This document shows positions 53,301 to 62,174 of a DNA stretch of 64,000 nucleotides, piece by piece (the first letter of the stretch is position 1; each line of letters opens with the position of its first letter). A model generated the notes under the pieces. That model was not told the origin of the DNA and made no database searches. It saw nothing but the letters and a program-made list of their open reading frames with translations. The translations under genes were made by a program, and so were the position numbers. The DNA is from Hydrogenophaga intermedia (GTDB taxonomy: Bacteria > Pseudomonadota > Gammaproteobacteria > Burkholderiales > Burkholderiaceae_C), in assembly GCF_023715105.1 (NCBI RefSeq), contig NZ_JAMBNO010000006.1:124001-188000 (forward strand), written 5' to 3'.

Positions 53301-55175
53301 TCAGCCCGCCGTGCTCAGGCCCTGGGCGTGCAGGCGCGCGTACAGGCCGTCGGCCGCCAGCAGCGCGGCATGCGTGCCCTGCTCGATGATCCGGCCATCG
53401 GCCAGCACCACCACGCGGTCGGCGTGCTCGATGGTGGAGAGCCTGTGCGCGATGACCAGCGTCGTGCGTCCCTTCATGAGGCGCGCCAGCGCCTCCTGCA
53501 CCAGCCGCTCGGACTCGTTGTCCAGCGCCGAGGTGGCCTCGTCGAGGATCAGGATGGGCGCGTCTTTGTAGATGGCGCGTGCGATGGCCAGTCGCTGGCG
53601 CTGGCCACCCGACAGCTCGGTGGCGTTGTGCCCCACGTTGGTGTGCATGCCCTGGGGCAGCTTGGTCAACAACTCGCTCAGGTTCGCCGATTCGAGTGCG
53701 GCGCGTGCGCGGGCCTCGTCGATCTGGTCGTCGGCCGCGCCCAGGGCCACGTTGGCCGCCAGCGTGTCGTTGAGCATCACCACGTCCTGGCTGACCATGG
53801 CGAACTGACGGCGCAGGCTGCCCAGATCCCAGTCGGGCAAGGGCACGCCGTCGAGCGTGACCGAGCCGCGTTCGACCTCCACGAAGCGGGGCAGCAGGTT
53901 CACCAGCGTGGTCTTGCCCGAGCCTGAGGGGCCCACGAAGGCCACCACCTCGCCGTGCCGGATGGTGAGGTCGATGCCGCGCAGCGCGATGCCGTTCTCG
54001 CCATCGGGTGGGGTGTCGTCCTTGGGGGCGTAGCGCACCCACACGCCTTGCAGCGCGATGGCGCCTCGCGCACGGTCGGTGGTGTGCGTGCCACCGGACT
54101 GTTCATCCGTTTGCTCGATCAGCTCGAGCCCGCGCTCCAGGGCGGCCAGCCCGCGCGTGATCGGCGAGGCGATCTCGGCCAGGTGGCGGATCGGTGCGAT
54201 CAGCATCAGCATGGCGGTGACGAAGGCCACGAAGTTGCCCACCGTCACGCCCGAGGTGGTGCTTTGCCACAGCGCCACCGCCACCACCGCCGACAGCGCA
54301 GCCGAGGCCAGCAGTTGGGTGAAAGGCGTCATCGCGGCCATGGCCACCGTGCTCTTGAGGGCCAGGCGGCGCAAGGCCACGCTCAGCACGTCGAAGCGTT
54401 CGGCCTGACGCTGCTGCGCGCCGTGCAGGCGCACCACGCGGTGGGCCAGGGCGTTTTCTTCCACCACGTAGGCCAGTTCGTCGGTGGCCTGCTGGCTGGC
54501 GCGGGTGAGGCGGTACAGCCGCTTGGAGAGCACGCGCATGATCCAGGCCAGACCCGGGAAGATGGCGATCACGATCAGCGTGAGCTTCCAGTTCAGGTAG
54601 AGCAGGTAGCCCATGAGCGCCACCAGCGTGAGGCTGTCGCGTGCCAGCGTGATCAGCGAGGACACCAGCATCTGCGAGCCGGTCTGCACCTCGTACACCA
54701 GGGTGTTGGAGAGCTTGCTCGCGCTTTGCCGGCTGAACAAGGACAGCTGCGCCGCGTTGAGCTTGGCAAACATGGCCCGGCGCATGTTGAGCATGCCGGT
54801 GTTGGCGGTGTACGAAAGCGCGTACTGCGCCACGAAGGAGGCCATGCCGCGCAGGCCGAACAGGCCCATGAAGGCGACCGGCACCATCCACAGCTGAATG
54901 CGGCCGTCATTGAAGCCCTCGTCGAGCAGCGTCTTGAGCAACGCCGGGATCATGGGCTCGGTGAGCGCGCCCACCACGGTTGCCAGCGCCGCGAACACGA
55001 TGCCTTTGCGCGCGTCGCGGAAGTACGGCCACAGCCGCCGCACGCGCTGCAGCACGCTGCCGGACAGGGGAACGTTGGTGGACGTGTCGGGGGTCAAGGG
55101 CGGTCGGGTTGCGGTCGGGTGCCTGGGTCGGGAACCATCGCGGCGTCGTGCGATCCAGAGCGCCGCGGGGCTCAC
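53301..55175 (-). CDS. msbA: Lipid A export permease/ATP-binding protein
   Basis: A half-size ABC exporter that flips lipid A-core across the inner membrane. Six helices fill about 55-345. The ATPase domain has Walker A GPSGSGKTTLVN, signature ELSGGQRQRLAIARA and Walker B ILILDEATSALD. The length from the GTG at 55175 is 624; a TTG at 55097 would give 598, the usual size, and neither has a clear ribosome site. Lipid A biosynthesis genes are at 15-18 kb. Confidence 0.9.
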   Translation of the reverse strand: MSPAALWIARRRDGSRPRHPTATRPPLTPDTSTNVPLSGSVLQRVRRLWPYFRDARKGIVFAALATVVGALTEPMIPALLKTLLDEGFNDGRIQLWMVPVAFMGLFGLRGMASFVAQYALSYTANTGMLNMRRAMFAKLNAAQLSLFSRQSASKLSNTLVYEVQTGSQMLVSSLITLARDSLTLVALMGYLLYLNWKLTLIVIAIFPGLAWIMRVLSKRLYRLTRASQQATDELAYVVEENALAHRVVRLHGAQQRQAERFDVLSVALRRLALKSTVAMAAMTPFTQLLASAALSAVVAVALWQSTTSGVTVGNFVAFVTAMLMLIAPIRHLAEIASPITRGLAALERGLELIEQTDEQSGGTHTTDRARGAIALQGVWVRYAPKDDTPPDGENGIALRGIDLTIRHGEVVAFVGPSGSGKTTLVNLLPRFVEVERGSVTLDGVPLPDWDLGSLRRQFAMVSQDVVMLNDTLAANVALGAADDQIDEARARAALESANLSELLTKLPQGMHTNVGHNATELSGGQRQRLAIARAIYKDAPILILDEATSALDNESERLVQEALARLMKGRTTLVIAHRLSTIEHADRVVVLADGRIIEQGTHAALLAADGLYARLHAQGLSTAG

Positions 55176-55274
55176 ATCTTGTCACGGGCGCCTGACGAGG
55201 CTCCGGTATTATCGACCGGTCCGTCTTCAGGGCACCGGGCGCCGCGCCCCTCACTGCCCGAACCTCCCAACACC

Positions 55275-56591
55275 ATGATCGAACCGACCCGTCCCCATCC
55301 CCAGGCTGGGATGCCGCGCCGGCATGCCCTCGGGCTGGTAGCCGCCATGCCCCTGCTGGGGCTGGCGGCCACGCCCGCCCTGGCGCAGTTCCGCGTCGAA
55401 GTGGCCGGCGTGGGCCTCACGCGCTTCCCGTTCTCGGCCGTCAACTTCCGCGGCAACGACGCGGCCAGCGAGAACATCGCCGCCATTGTGCGGGCCGATC
55501 TCGAGCGCTCAGGGCAGTTCATCTTCGTGCCGCCGCTGGCGGGTGCGCTCGATGAAACCTCGCGTCCCGATCTCGCGCCCTGGCGCGAGCGCGGCGCCGA
55601 TTCCCTGCTCACCGGCAGCGTCACGCGCCTGGCCGATGGCCGCTTCGACGTGCGTTTCCGGCTCTGGGACGTGGTGCGCACCGCCGACCTCGGCGGCCTG
55701 AGCTACCCGGTGGCCGCGACCGACCTTCGTCTGGCCGCGCACCGCATCGCCGACTACATCTACGAGAAAATCACCGGCGAGAAGGGTGTCTTCTCCACCC
55801 GCATCGCCTACGTCACCAAGGCCGGCAACCGCCACAACCTGTGGGTGGCCGACGCCGACGGCGAGAACGCCCGCGCTGCGCTCACCAGCCCCGAGCCCAT
55901 CATCTCGCCCAGCTGGGCCCCCGGCGGTGGTCAGCTCGCCTACGTTTCGTTCGAGTCGCGCAAGCCCGTGATCTATGCGCACGAGGTGGCTTCCGGGCGG
56001 CGCCGGTTGCTGGCCAACTTCCGCGGCTCCAACAGCGCGCCGGCCTGGTCGCCCGATGGCAAGTCGCTGGTGGTCACGCTCTCACTCTCGGGCAACGCCC
56101 AGCTCTACGCGATGGACGTCAACGGCGGCGAACCCAGGCGCCTGTCGCAGAGCAGCAGCATCGACACCGAACCCGTTTTCAGCGCCGACGGCCAGCAGAT
56201 CTACTTCGTGAGCGACCGCGGTGGCTCACCGCAGATCTACCGCATGCCGGCGCAGGGCGGGGGGGCGCAGCGCGTCACCTTCACCGGCAACTACAACATC
56301 TCGCCTGCGCTCAGCCCCGATGGCCGCTGGCTGGCCTTCATCTCGCGCGTCAGCGGGGCGTTCCGTCTGCACGTGATGGAACTTGCCACCGGCACCGTGA
56401 CCGCGCTCACCGAGACCGGCGGCGACGAGAGCCCGAGCTTCGCCCCCAACAGCCGCATGATCATCTACGCCACGCGTGACAAAGGCGCCGAGGCGCTGAT
56501 GACGACCACCATCGATGGCCGCATCAAGACGCGTCTGGCGGGCGCCCAGGGCGACATCCGTGAGCCCGAATGGGGCCCGTTCCTGCGCTGA
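55275..56591 (+). CDS. tolB: Tol-Pal system protein TolB
   Basis: A 438-residue periplasmic protein. A signal peptide (about 15-37) is preceded by an unusual hydrophilic start; the N-terminal domain is about 40-165 and the six-bladed propeller follows with repeated SWAPGGGQLAYVSF, AWSPDGKSLVVTLS and ALSPDGRWLAFISR units. It links Pal to the inner-membrane motor in cell division. tolQRA are not adjacent in this window. Confidence 0.95.
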   Translation: MIEPTRPHPQAGMPRRHALGLVAAMPLLGLAATPALAQFRVEVAGVGLTRFPFSAVNFRGNDAASENIAAIVRADLERSGQFIFVPPLAGALDETSRPDLAPWRERGADSLLTGSVTRLADGRFDVRFRLWDVVRTADLGGLSYPVAATDLRLAAHRIADYIYEKITGEKGVFSTRIAYVTKAGNRHNLWVADADGENARAALTSPEPIISPSWAPGGGQLAYVSFESRKPVIYAHEVASGRRRLLANFRGSNSAPAWSPDGKSLVVTLSLSGNAQLYAMDVNGGEPRRLSQSSSIDTEPVFSADGQQIYFVSDRGGSPQIYRMPAQGGGAQRVTFTGNYNISPALSPDGRWLAFISRVSGAFRLHVMELATGTVTALTETGGDESPSFAPNSRMIIYATRDKGAEALMTTTIDGRIKTRLAGAQGDIREPEWGPFLR

Positions 56592-56659
56592 CCCCCCGCG
56601 CCGAACCACCCCGCAACCGATTGATTCGTTTCCACTTCACCTTCTCCACAGGCAGCACC

Positions 56660-57217
56660 ATGTCCCACTTCTCGTTCCGTCGTTTCAACGGCCTGCTGGC
56701 CACCCTCATCGCGTCGTTCGTCCTTGTGGCCTGCGGCTCCAATGTGCGCCTTGACCAACCCCCGGTCGACGACCGCAGTGGCACCGCGGCTGGTGGTGCC
56801 GGTGCGGCGGGCGGGCAGGGCAGCGGCGTGGATCAACGCGGCGTGGCTGGCGTTCAGGTGCCGGCCACCAGCGGCACCCAGCCCGCGGCCATGCAGCGCG
56901 TGATCTATTTCGACTACGACAGCTTCGAGGTCAAGTCCGATTCCGCAGCGCTGCTCGAGGCCAACGCGCGCTACCTCAACGCCAACCGCAACGTGCGCGT
57001 GGCGCTCGAAGGCCACACCGACGAGCGTGGCGGCCGCGAGTACAACCTCGCGCTGGGCCAGAAGCGCGCTGAGGCCGTGCGCCGTGCGCTGTCGCTGCTG
57101 GGCGTGCAGGACGGTCAGATGGAAGCGGTGAGCTTCGGCGAGGAAAAGCCCGCCGTCACCGGCTTCGATGAGTCGGCCTGGTCGAAGAACCGCCGCGTGG
57201 AAATCACTTACCGCTGA
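56660..57217 (+). CDS. pal: Peptidoglycan-associated lipoprotein Pal
   Basis: A 185-residue outer-membrane lipoprotein. Lipobox LVAC places the lipid on Cys25. A Gly/Ala-rich linker leads to the OmpA-like domain (about 75-185; YFDYDSFEVKSDSAALL, VALEGHTDERGGREYNLALG), which binds peptidoglycan. 68 bp after tolB. Confidence 0.97.
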   Translation: MSHFSFRRFNGLLATLIASFVLVACGSNVRLDQPPVDDRSGTAAGGAGAAGGQGSGVDQRGVAGVQVPATSGTQPAAMQRVIYFDYDSFEVKSDSAALLEANARYLNANRNVRVALEGHTDERGGREYNLALGQKRAEAVRRALSLLGVQDGQMEAVSFGEEKPAVTGFDESAWSKNRRVEITYR

Positions 57218-57225
57218 AACCACCC

Positions 57226-58005
57226 ATGACGATGCTGCGCCCATCCCGTTCGCTCGCTGCCGCCGTGGTGGTGGCTTTCTGCGGTGCGTGGTCGCCCATG
57301 GCGCATGCCATCTTCGGCGACGACGAAGCCCGCAAGGCCATCATCGACCTGCGCCAGCAGGTCGAGACCAACCGGCTGGCCGCCGACGCGGCCGCCAAGG
57401 CAGCGGCCGAGAACGATGCCGGCATCAAGCGCAGCCTGCTCGAACTGGCCAACCAGATCGAGCAGCTGCGCGGCGAGATCGCGCGCCTGCGTGGCCAGAA
57501 CGAGCAGCTCGCGCGCGAAGTGGCCGAGCTGCAGCGCGCCCAGAAGGACGTGCAGGCCGGCGTGGATGAGCGGCTGCGTCAGTTCGAACCGGTGAAGGTC
57601 GAGCTCGATGGCCGCAGCTTCACGGCGCAGCCGGCCGAGAAGGCCGAGTTCGAGGCCGCCATGGCCACGCTGCGCCGCTCCGAGTTTCCCGCCGCCTCGG
57701 CGGCCTTCACCGCCTTCCTGCGCCGCCACCCCACCAGCGGCTTCACGCCCGTGGCGCTGTACTGGCTGGGCAACGCGCAGTACGCCGCGCGTGCCTACAA
57801 GGATGCGGCGGACACCCACCAGCGCCTGGTGCGCGAGTTTGCCGACCACCCACGCACGCCCGAGGCCATGCTGGCCCTGGCCAACAGCCAGGTCGAGCTC
57901 AAGGACACCCGGGGAGCCCGCAAAACGCTGGACGACCTGGTGAAGCTGCACCCGCAGAGCGAAGCCGCTGCCGCCGCCAAGGAACGCCTTGCGCGGTTGA
58001 GGTAA
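57226..58005 (+). CDS. cpoB: Cell division coordinator CpoB (YbgF)
   Basis: A 259-residue periplasmic protein. Signal peptide (about 1-28), a trimerising coiled coil (about 40-115, with RGEIARLRGQNEQLAREVAE) and TPR repeats (about 140-255: FPAASAAFTAFLRRHP, PVALYWLGNAQYAARAYKDA). It couples Tol-Pal to peptidoglycan synthesis. Eight bases after pal. Confidence 0.94.
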   Translation: MTMLRPSRSLAAAVVVAFCGAWSPMAHAIFGDDEARKAIIDLRQQVETNRLAADAAAKAAAENDAGIKRSLLELANQIEQLRGEIARLRGQNEQLAREVAELQRAQKDVQAGVDERLRQFEPVKVELDGRSFTAQPAEKAEFEAAMATLRRSEFPAASAAFTAFLRRHPTSGFTPVALYWLGNAQYAARAYKDAADTHQRLVREFADHPRTPEAMLALANSQVELKDTRGARKTLDDLVKLHPQSEAAAAAKERLARLR

Positions 58006-58057
58006 CGCAACCCCGCTGCGGCGGGAGTGCCTGGGCCGCACCTACAATCGCGGCCCT

Positions 58058-59179
58058 ATGGACGATCTTGCTGCCTTTCAATCGCTGAACCAGACGGTCC
58101 TGTGGGCCGCCTTCGCCGTGGCCGCGGCCTTCGGCTTCATTGCCCAACGCACCCATTTCTGCACCATGGGGGCGATCAGTGACATCGTCAACATGGGCGA
58201 CTGGACCCGCATGCGCATGTGGGGCATGGCGGTGGGCGTGGCCGCCATCGGTTTCTACGCGCTCGGCTGGCTCGGGCTCATCGACACCGGCAAGTCGCTC
58301 TACACCGGCAGTCGCGTGATCTGGCTCTCGGCGCTGGTCGGCGGTGCGCTGTTCGGTTTCGGCATGGTGCTGGCCTCGGGTTGCGGCAGCAAGACGCTGG
58401 TGCGCATCGGCGCGGGCAGCCTCAAGTCGCTGGTGGTGTTCCTGGTGATGGGGCTGGCCGCATTCATGACCTTGCGCGGCATCGTCGGCGTGGCGCGCAA
58501 CGCCACGGTCGATCAGGTCAGCTTCGAGATTCCCGCCGGCGCGGCCGTGCCGGCATGGCTCGCCGCGGGGTTCGGCGTGAACATGGCCACCGCGGGCCTT
58601 GCCTGCGCGCTGCTGCTTGGCGGTGCGCTGATCGTCTGGGCCCTGTGGTCGCGCGACTTCCGCGGCGGCTTTGACAACCTGCTCGCGGGTCTGGGCATTG
58701 GCCTGACCATCGTGGCCATGTGGTGGGTCAGCGGCCACCTGGGCTTCGTGCCCGAGCACCCCGAGACGCTGGAGCCGGTGTACGTCGGCAGCAACAGCGG
58801 GCGCATGGAGTCGCTCACCTTCACCGCGCCGATGGCCTTCGTGCTCGACTGGCTGATCTTCTTCAGCGACACGACCAAGGTGCTCACCTTCGGCGTGGTC
58901 ACCGTGGTCGGCGTGGTGGTGGGCTCGCTTGCCTGCGCCCTCATCGAGCACAGCTTCCGTTGGGAAGGGTTTCGCGACACGCAGGACACCGCGCTGCACC
59001 TGGTGGGCGCCGTCTGCATGGGCGTGGGTGGCGTCACCGCGCTGGGCTGCACGGTCGGCCAGGGTCTTTCGGGCTTGTCCACCCTGAGCCTCACGAGCGC
59101 CATCGCGGTAGCCGGCATCATGGCCGGTGCGGTGCTGGGGTTCCGCTTCCAGATGTGGCTGCTGGAGCGCGCAGGTTGA
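58058..59179 (+). CDS. YeeE/YedE family transporter (thiosulfate/sulfur type)
   Basis: A 373-residue membrane protein with about ten helices. The two half-repeats carry cysteines typical of this family: FCTMGAISD near residue 35, VLASGCGSKTLVRIG near 105 and TALGCTVGQGLSGL near 335. Members take up thiosulfate or sulfur compounds. CTACAAT at 58041-58047 may be part of its promoter. The downstream tcdA start overlaps its stop (TTGA), which is odd for unrelated functions. Confidence 0.9.
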   Translation: MDDLAAFQSLNQTVLWAAFAVAAAFGFIAQRTHFCTMGAISDIVNMGDWTRMRMWGMAVGVAAIGFYALGWLGLIDTGKSLYTGSRVIWLSALVGGALFGFGMVLASGCGSKTLVRIGAGSLKSLVVFLVMGLAAFMTLRGIVGVARNATVDQVSFEIPAGAAVPAWLAAGFGVNMATAGLACALLLGGALIVWALWSRDFRGGFDNLLAGLGIGLTIVAMWWVSGHLGFVPEHPETLEPVYVGSNSGRMESLTFTAPMAFVLDWLIFFSDTTKVLTFGVVTVVGVVVGSLACALIEHSFRWEGFRDTQDTALHLVGAVCMGVGGVTALGCTVGQGLSGLSTLSLTSAIAVAGIMAGAVLGFRFQMWLLERAG

Positions 59180-59997
59180 GCCTTGCCGACGACGCCTCGT
59201 TCGAGCGCCGCTTCGGCGGGCTGCGGCGGCTCTATGGCGTCGAGGGCGCGCAGCGGGTGTTCGACGCGCACGCCGTGGTGGTCGGCATCGGGGGTGTGGG
59301 CTCGTGGGCGGCAGAGGCGCTCGCGCGCAGCGGCGTGCGCCGCCTCACGCTGATCGATCTCGATCATGTGGCCGAATCGAATATCAACCGTCAAGTGCAC
59401 GCCACGGATGCCACGCTTGGGCAGGCCAAGGTCGAGGCCATGCGCGAGCGCATCCTCGGCTTTCACCCGGGCATCGAACTCGAGCTGATCGATGAATTCG
59501 TTGACGGCGAGAACTGGCCCGCATTGCTGCACGGGCAGCAGCCCGATGGCGTGATCGACGCTTGCGACCATGTGCGTGCCAAGACCGCCCTGGCCGCGTG
59601 GGCGCGCGATCAGCGCGTTCCCTTCGTGAGCGTGGGCGCCGCGGGTGGCAAACGCCATGCCGAAGCGGTGCAGATCGCCGATCTTGCCGATGTCACGCAC
59701 GACCCCTTGCTGGCGCAACTGCGCTACCGCCTGCGCAAGCACCACGGCGCGCCGCGCGCCGGCGCCATGCAGGTGGCCTGTGTGCACAGCCGCGAAGCGG
59801 TGGCACCGCCCGATCCTTCGTGCGCGCTCGATGGCGGCGACGGTTCGCTCAACTGCCACGGCTATGGATCGGTCGTCACCGTCACGGCCACCTTCGGCTT
59901 GTGCGCGGCCGGCTGGCTTCTCGACACGCTCGCGCGCAGCGAGCGCAAAAATGTGAACGCCCCTTCAAAAGGGGTTCAAAAGCACGCTATAATTTGA
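59176..59997 (+). CDS. tcdA: tRNA threonylcarbamoyladenosine dehydratase
   Basis: A 273-residue E1-like enzyme that cyclises t6A37 to ct6A in ANN-decoding tRNAs, including tRNA-Lys. The Rossmann motif VVGIGGVGSWAAEALARSG and LIDLDHVAESNINRQVHA are clear, and DACDHVRAKTALAAWA and VHSREAV follow. TTG start at 59176 overlaps the transporter stop. Its 3' end contains the promoter of tRNA-Lys(TTT), one of its own substrates. Confidence 0.93.
   Translation: MSLADDASFERRFGGLRRLYGVEGAQRVFDAHAVVVGIGGVGSWAAEALARSGVRRLTLIDLDHVAESNINRQVHATDATLGQAKVEAMRERILGFHPGIELELIDEFVDGENWPALLHGQQPDGVIDACDHVRAKTALAAWARDQRVPFVSVGAAGGKRHAEAVQIADLADVTHDPLLAQLRYRLRKHHGAPRAGAMQVACVHSREAVAPPDPSCALDGGDGSLNCHGYGSVVTVTATFGLCAAGWLLDTLARSERKNVNAPSKGVQKHAII
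59988..59993 (+). promoter_or_regulatory. -10 element of tRNA-Lys promoter, inside tcdA
   Basis: Perfect TATAAT with TTCAAA 18 nt upstream as a partial -35 box, in the last codons of tcdA; predicted start near 60000, 36 nt before the tRNA. Confidence 0.75.
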
Positions 59998-60035
59998 GGC
60001 TTCGCAGCGTGCTAACAGCAAGCGGCGAAGAGTGT

Positions 60036-60111
60036 GGGACGTTAGCTCAGTTGGTAGAGCAGCGGACTTTTAATCCGTTGGTCGGCAGTTCGAGCCTGCC
60101 ACGTCCTACCA
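60036..60111 (+). tRNA. tRNA-Lys (anticodon TTT)
   Basis: Full cloverleaf: acceptor GGGACGT/ACGTCCT with a G-T closing pair, anticodon loop CTTTTAA giving TTT, T-loop TTCGAGC, discriminator A and encoded CCA. Confidence 0.97.
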
Positions 60112-60120
60112 CCAACAAGA

Positions 60121-60150
60121 AGGCCCTGGTCGCAAGACCAGGGCCTTTTT
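60121..60150 (+). terminator. tRNA-Lys terminator, cut by the insertion sequence
   Basis: AGGCCCTGGTC pairs with GACCAGGGCCT over a GCAA loop, followed by T's. The T-tract TTTTTCTT is the duplicated target of the insertion, so the original tail is now split by 1304 bp. Confidence 0.9.
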
Positions 60151-60153
60151 CTT
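60146..60153. repeat. Target site duplication, left copy (TTTTTCTT)
   Basis: Eight bases directly outside the left inverted repeat; identical to 61458-61465. Eight bp is the usual ISL3 duplication length. Confidence 0.9.
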
Positions 60154-60176
60154 GGTTCATCGAGGAATTCCGGGGA
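60154..60176 (+). repeat. IS terminal inverted repeat, left
   Basis: Starts GGTTCATCGAGGAATTC; pairs with the right repeat with four mismatches. Confidence 0.9.
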
Positions 60177-61377
60177 ACGCGGCGCGGATCTTGAGGAAGA
60201 AGTACTCCTCATCGCGGTAGCCATAGGCTCGGCGCTTGATGACCTTGATGGTGTTGTTGATGCCCTCGACCACGCTGGTGTTGAGCGGGTGTCGACAACG
60301 AGCCAGGATGCCATGCCAATAGCCCTGCAGCCGCTTGGCAAAGAGCTGTAAGGCGGGAATGGCGCTTTGCTCGGCCTGCTCGCACCATTGCTCCCAGGCC
60401 CGCGTGGCCCAGGCGGGTTTGCGGTAGAACCACAGCCGCTTGAGTTCGTCGCGCAGCAGGTACACGCACAGCAGGGGCTCATTGGCCGCCAGCAACTCCT
60501 GCAACCGCACCGACTGCTCGGGCTGCAGGTGGGTGCGATTGCGCAGCAGCAGCCAGCGGCTGGACTTCAAGACCCGCCGAGCCGGCCGGTCATGGCGCAG
60601 CCGGTTGGCCTGATCTACCCGGACCCGGTCGATCACCTCCCTGCCGTACTTGGCCACGACATGGAACAAGTCGTAGACCACCTCGGCCTGAGGGCAATGC
60701 GCCTTGATCTCCAGTTCGTAGGCCGTTGTCATGTCGATGGCCACAGCCTCTATGCGCTGGGCCACGCCCGCAGGCAACTGCTCAAAGAAGGCTCTGGCCG
60801 TCTCGCGTGAGCGCCCCGGCCCGATCCACAGCACCTGTCGCGATATCGGATCGACCACCACCGTCGCGTAGCGATGGCCCTTGTGCAGGGCAAACTCGTC
60901 CATCGCCAGGTAACGGATGGCCGCCCAGTCAGGCTCGGCAACACTGGCTTGCAAGCGCACCTTGTCGATCGACTTGACCGTGTGCCAGCCCAGGTCGAAG
61001 AACGCAGCCACCGCCTGCACATTGCTGGAGCGCAGCAGCTTCTCGCACGCATCGGCAAATCGCTGCGTGACCCTCTGGTAGCGCCCCAGCCAATCGAGCT
61101 TCTCCAGTTGGGGGCCCCCGCAGCGCTCGCACATCACCCTGCGACGCGGCACATGCAGAACCACCCGGTACTCGAACAACGGCAGATCGCGTACCCGACG
61201 CACCGTTGTCTCGTGTACCTGTGAGCAGCGCGTACCGCATCGCTCGCAGAGCATGACCTTGCTCACCGGCCTGAGGTACAGCGACAGCGTGTGTCCTTCC
61301 TCCTGCGGCCACTCCACCTGCTCGAGCTGGTAGCCCTTCCAGCACCCCAGTGTCTGCAGCGTCTTGCGATCCAGCAT
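60157..61377 (-). CDS. ISL3 family transposase
   Basis: A 406-residue transposase. N-terminal zinc-binding Cys pairs (CERCGTRC, CERCGG) and helix-turn-helix VQAVAAFFDLGWHTVKSID lead to the DDE catalytic domain: Asp in YLAMDEFALHKGH, Asp in AVAIDMTTAYE and Glu in SVVEGINNTIKVIKR. No frameshift or stop. Start at ATG 61377 preceded by GGGGAGGGG; an ATG four codons earlier lacks such a site. Confidence 0.95.
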   Translation of the reverse strand: MLDRKTLQTLGCWKGYQLEQVEWPQEEGHTLSLYLRPVSKVMLCERCGTRCSQVHETTVRRVRDLPLFEYRVVLHVPRRRVMCERCGGPQLEKLDWLGRYQRVTQRFADACEKLLRSSNVQAVAAFFDLGWHTVKSIDKVRLQASVAEPDWAAIRYLAMDEFALHKGHRYATVVVDPISRQVLWIGPGRSRETARAFFEQLPAGVAQRIEAVAIDMTTAYELEIKAHCPQAEVVYDLFHVVAKYGREVIDRVRVDQANRLRHDRPARRVLKSSRWLLLRNRTHLQPEQSVRLQELLAANEPLLCVYLLRDELKRLWFYRKPAWATRAWEQWCEQAEQSAIPALQLFAKRLQGYWHGILARCRHPLNTSVVEGINNTIKVIKRRAYGYRDEEYFFLKIRAAFPGIPR

Positions 61378-61434
61378 GCCCCTCCCCATAGCTTGTCAAT
61401 GCAGACCTCAGCATAGGAGAGACGCACCCTTCAG

Positions 61435-61457
61435 TCCCCGAAAATCTCCGATGAACC
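61435..61457 (-). repeat. IS terminal inverted repeat, right
   Basis: Minus strand begins GGTTCATCGGAGATTTT; matches the left repeat at 19 of 23 positions. Confidence 0.9.
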
Positions 61458-61465
61458 TTTTTCTT
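61458..61465. repeat. Target site duplication, right copy (TTTTTCTT)
   Basis: Identical to 60146-60153; it restores the original terminator tail if the element is removed. Confidence 0.9.
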
Positions 61466-61586
61466 TGCGGTATCGGGCCTGGCCAGCATGCACGCTTGGG
61501 CGATGCGTTCTGGCGGTGCCGCGCTATGCTTCACGTGGCTGCCCGGGTGGGGCGGCATGGCGGGATACCGCCCAGGAGGAGAACGA

Positions 61587-62174
61587 ATGCGCAGTTTCTT
61601 TGCGGCCATTGCCTTGGCCGCCTCCATGGTGGGGGCTGCACAAGCCACCACCGTTTACCAGTTCCAGGTCACGTCGATGGGCTGCTCGGGTTTGTTCTGC
61701 GAGGACTGGAGCGACGAACTCAACAGCCTGACGATCAGCATGACGGCGCCTGTTGGCGAGTTGCAGGTGCTCACCACCGGTTGGCCGTGGGACCCAGTCA
61801 CGTCGTACTACGTCAACGAGAACATCGCGGCCGTCGGGTTCGACGCCTTGCAGATCCGCGTGAACACCAGCGAAGGGCGTTGCGAGACGTCCTGGCTGTG
61901 TCTCATGGAAGCCTCGCTGTTCGGCACCGACTACCTTCAAGGCAGCATCCGGACCAACTCTGAAAATCACGACATCTTCATGGCGTCGAGCGGGACGGAC
62001 GTCTGGTCCGGTTACCTGAACTCGGATCGCGGACCGACCACACCCGACAACCGTCCGGTCTACACCGGTGTGTGGCGCGCAGTGCCCGAGCCCGGCGTCC
62101 TTTCCTTGTTGCTCGCGGGCATGGTCGGCTTGATGGGGCTGCGCCGTGGCGAGGGCGCCAGGGTCACTTCTTGA
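61587..62174 (+). CDS. PEP-CTERM sorting domain-containing protein
   Basis: A 195-residue exported protein. Signal peptide (about 1-20, cleaved near AQA-TTV), four cysteines early in the mature chain and the C-terminal anchor VPEPGVLSLLLAGMVGLMGL followed by RR, the PEP-CTERM signal recognised by exosortase/archaeosortase systems. AGGAGGAG precedes the ATG. It is cut off from its former upstream neighbour by the insertion sequence 130 bp away. Exosortase is not in this window. Confidence 0.9.
   Translation: MRSFFAAIALAASMVGAAQATTVYQFQVTSMGCSGLFCEDWSDELNSLTISMTAPVGELQVLTTGWPWDPVTSYYVNENIAAVGFDALQIRVNTSEGRCETSWLCLMEASLFGTDYLQGSIRTNSENHDIFMASSGTDVWSGYLNSDRGPTTPDNRPVYTGVWRAVPEPGVLSLLLAGMVGLMGLRRGEGARVTS

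Larger units (their letters stand above)
60154..61457 (-). mobile_element. ISL3-family insertion sequence, complete
   Basis: A 1304-bp element bounded by 23-bp inverted repeats (60154-60176 and 61435-61457; GGTTCATCG and CGGGGA ends identical, 19 of 23 matches) and an 8-bp direct repeat. It encodes one full-length transposase on the minus strand. Confidence 0.93.

Noticed and set aside
55178..55212. Possible promoter TTGTCA/TATTAT before tolB
   Set aside because: The two hexamers are 22 bp apart, too far for a sigma-70 promoter, so only the TATTAT could be functional.
59960..59974. CCCCTTCAAAAGGGG inverted repeat in the end of tcdA
   Set aside because: The 6-bp stem with a 3-nt loop has no T-run after it and overlaps the tRNA-Lys -35 region; not convincing as a terminator or operator.
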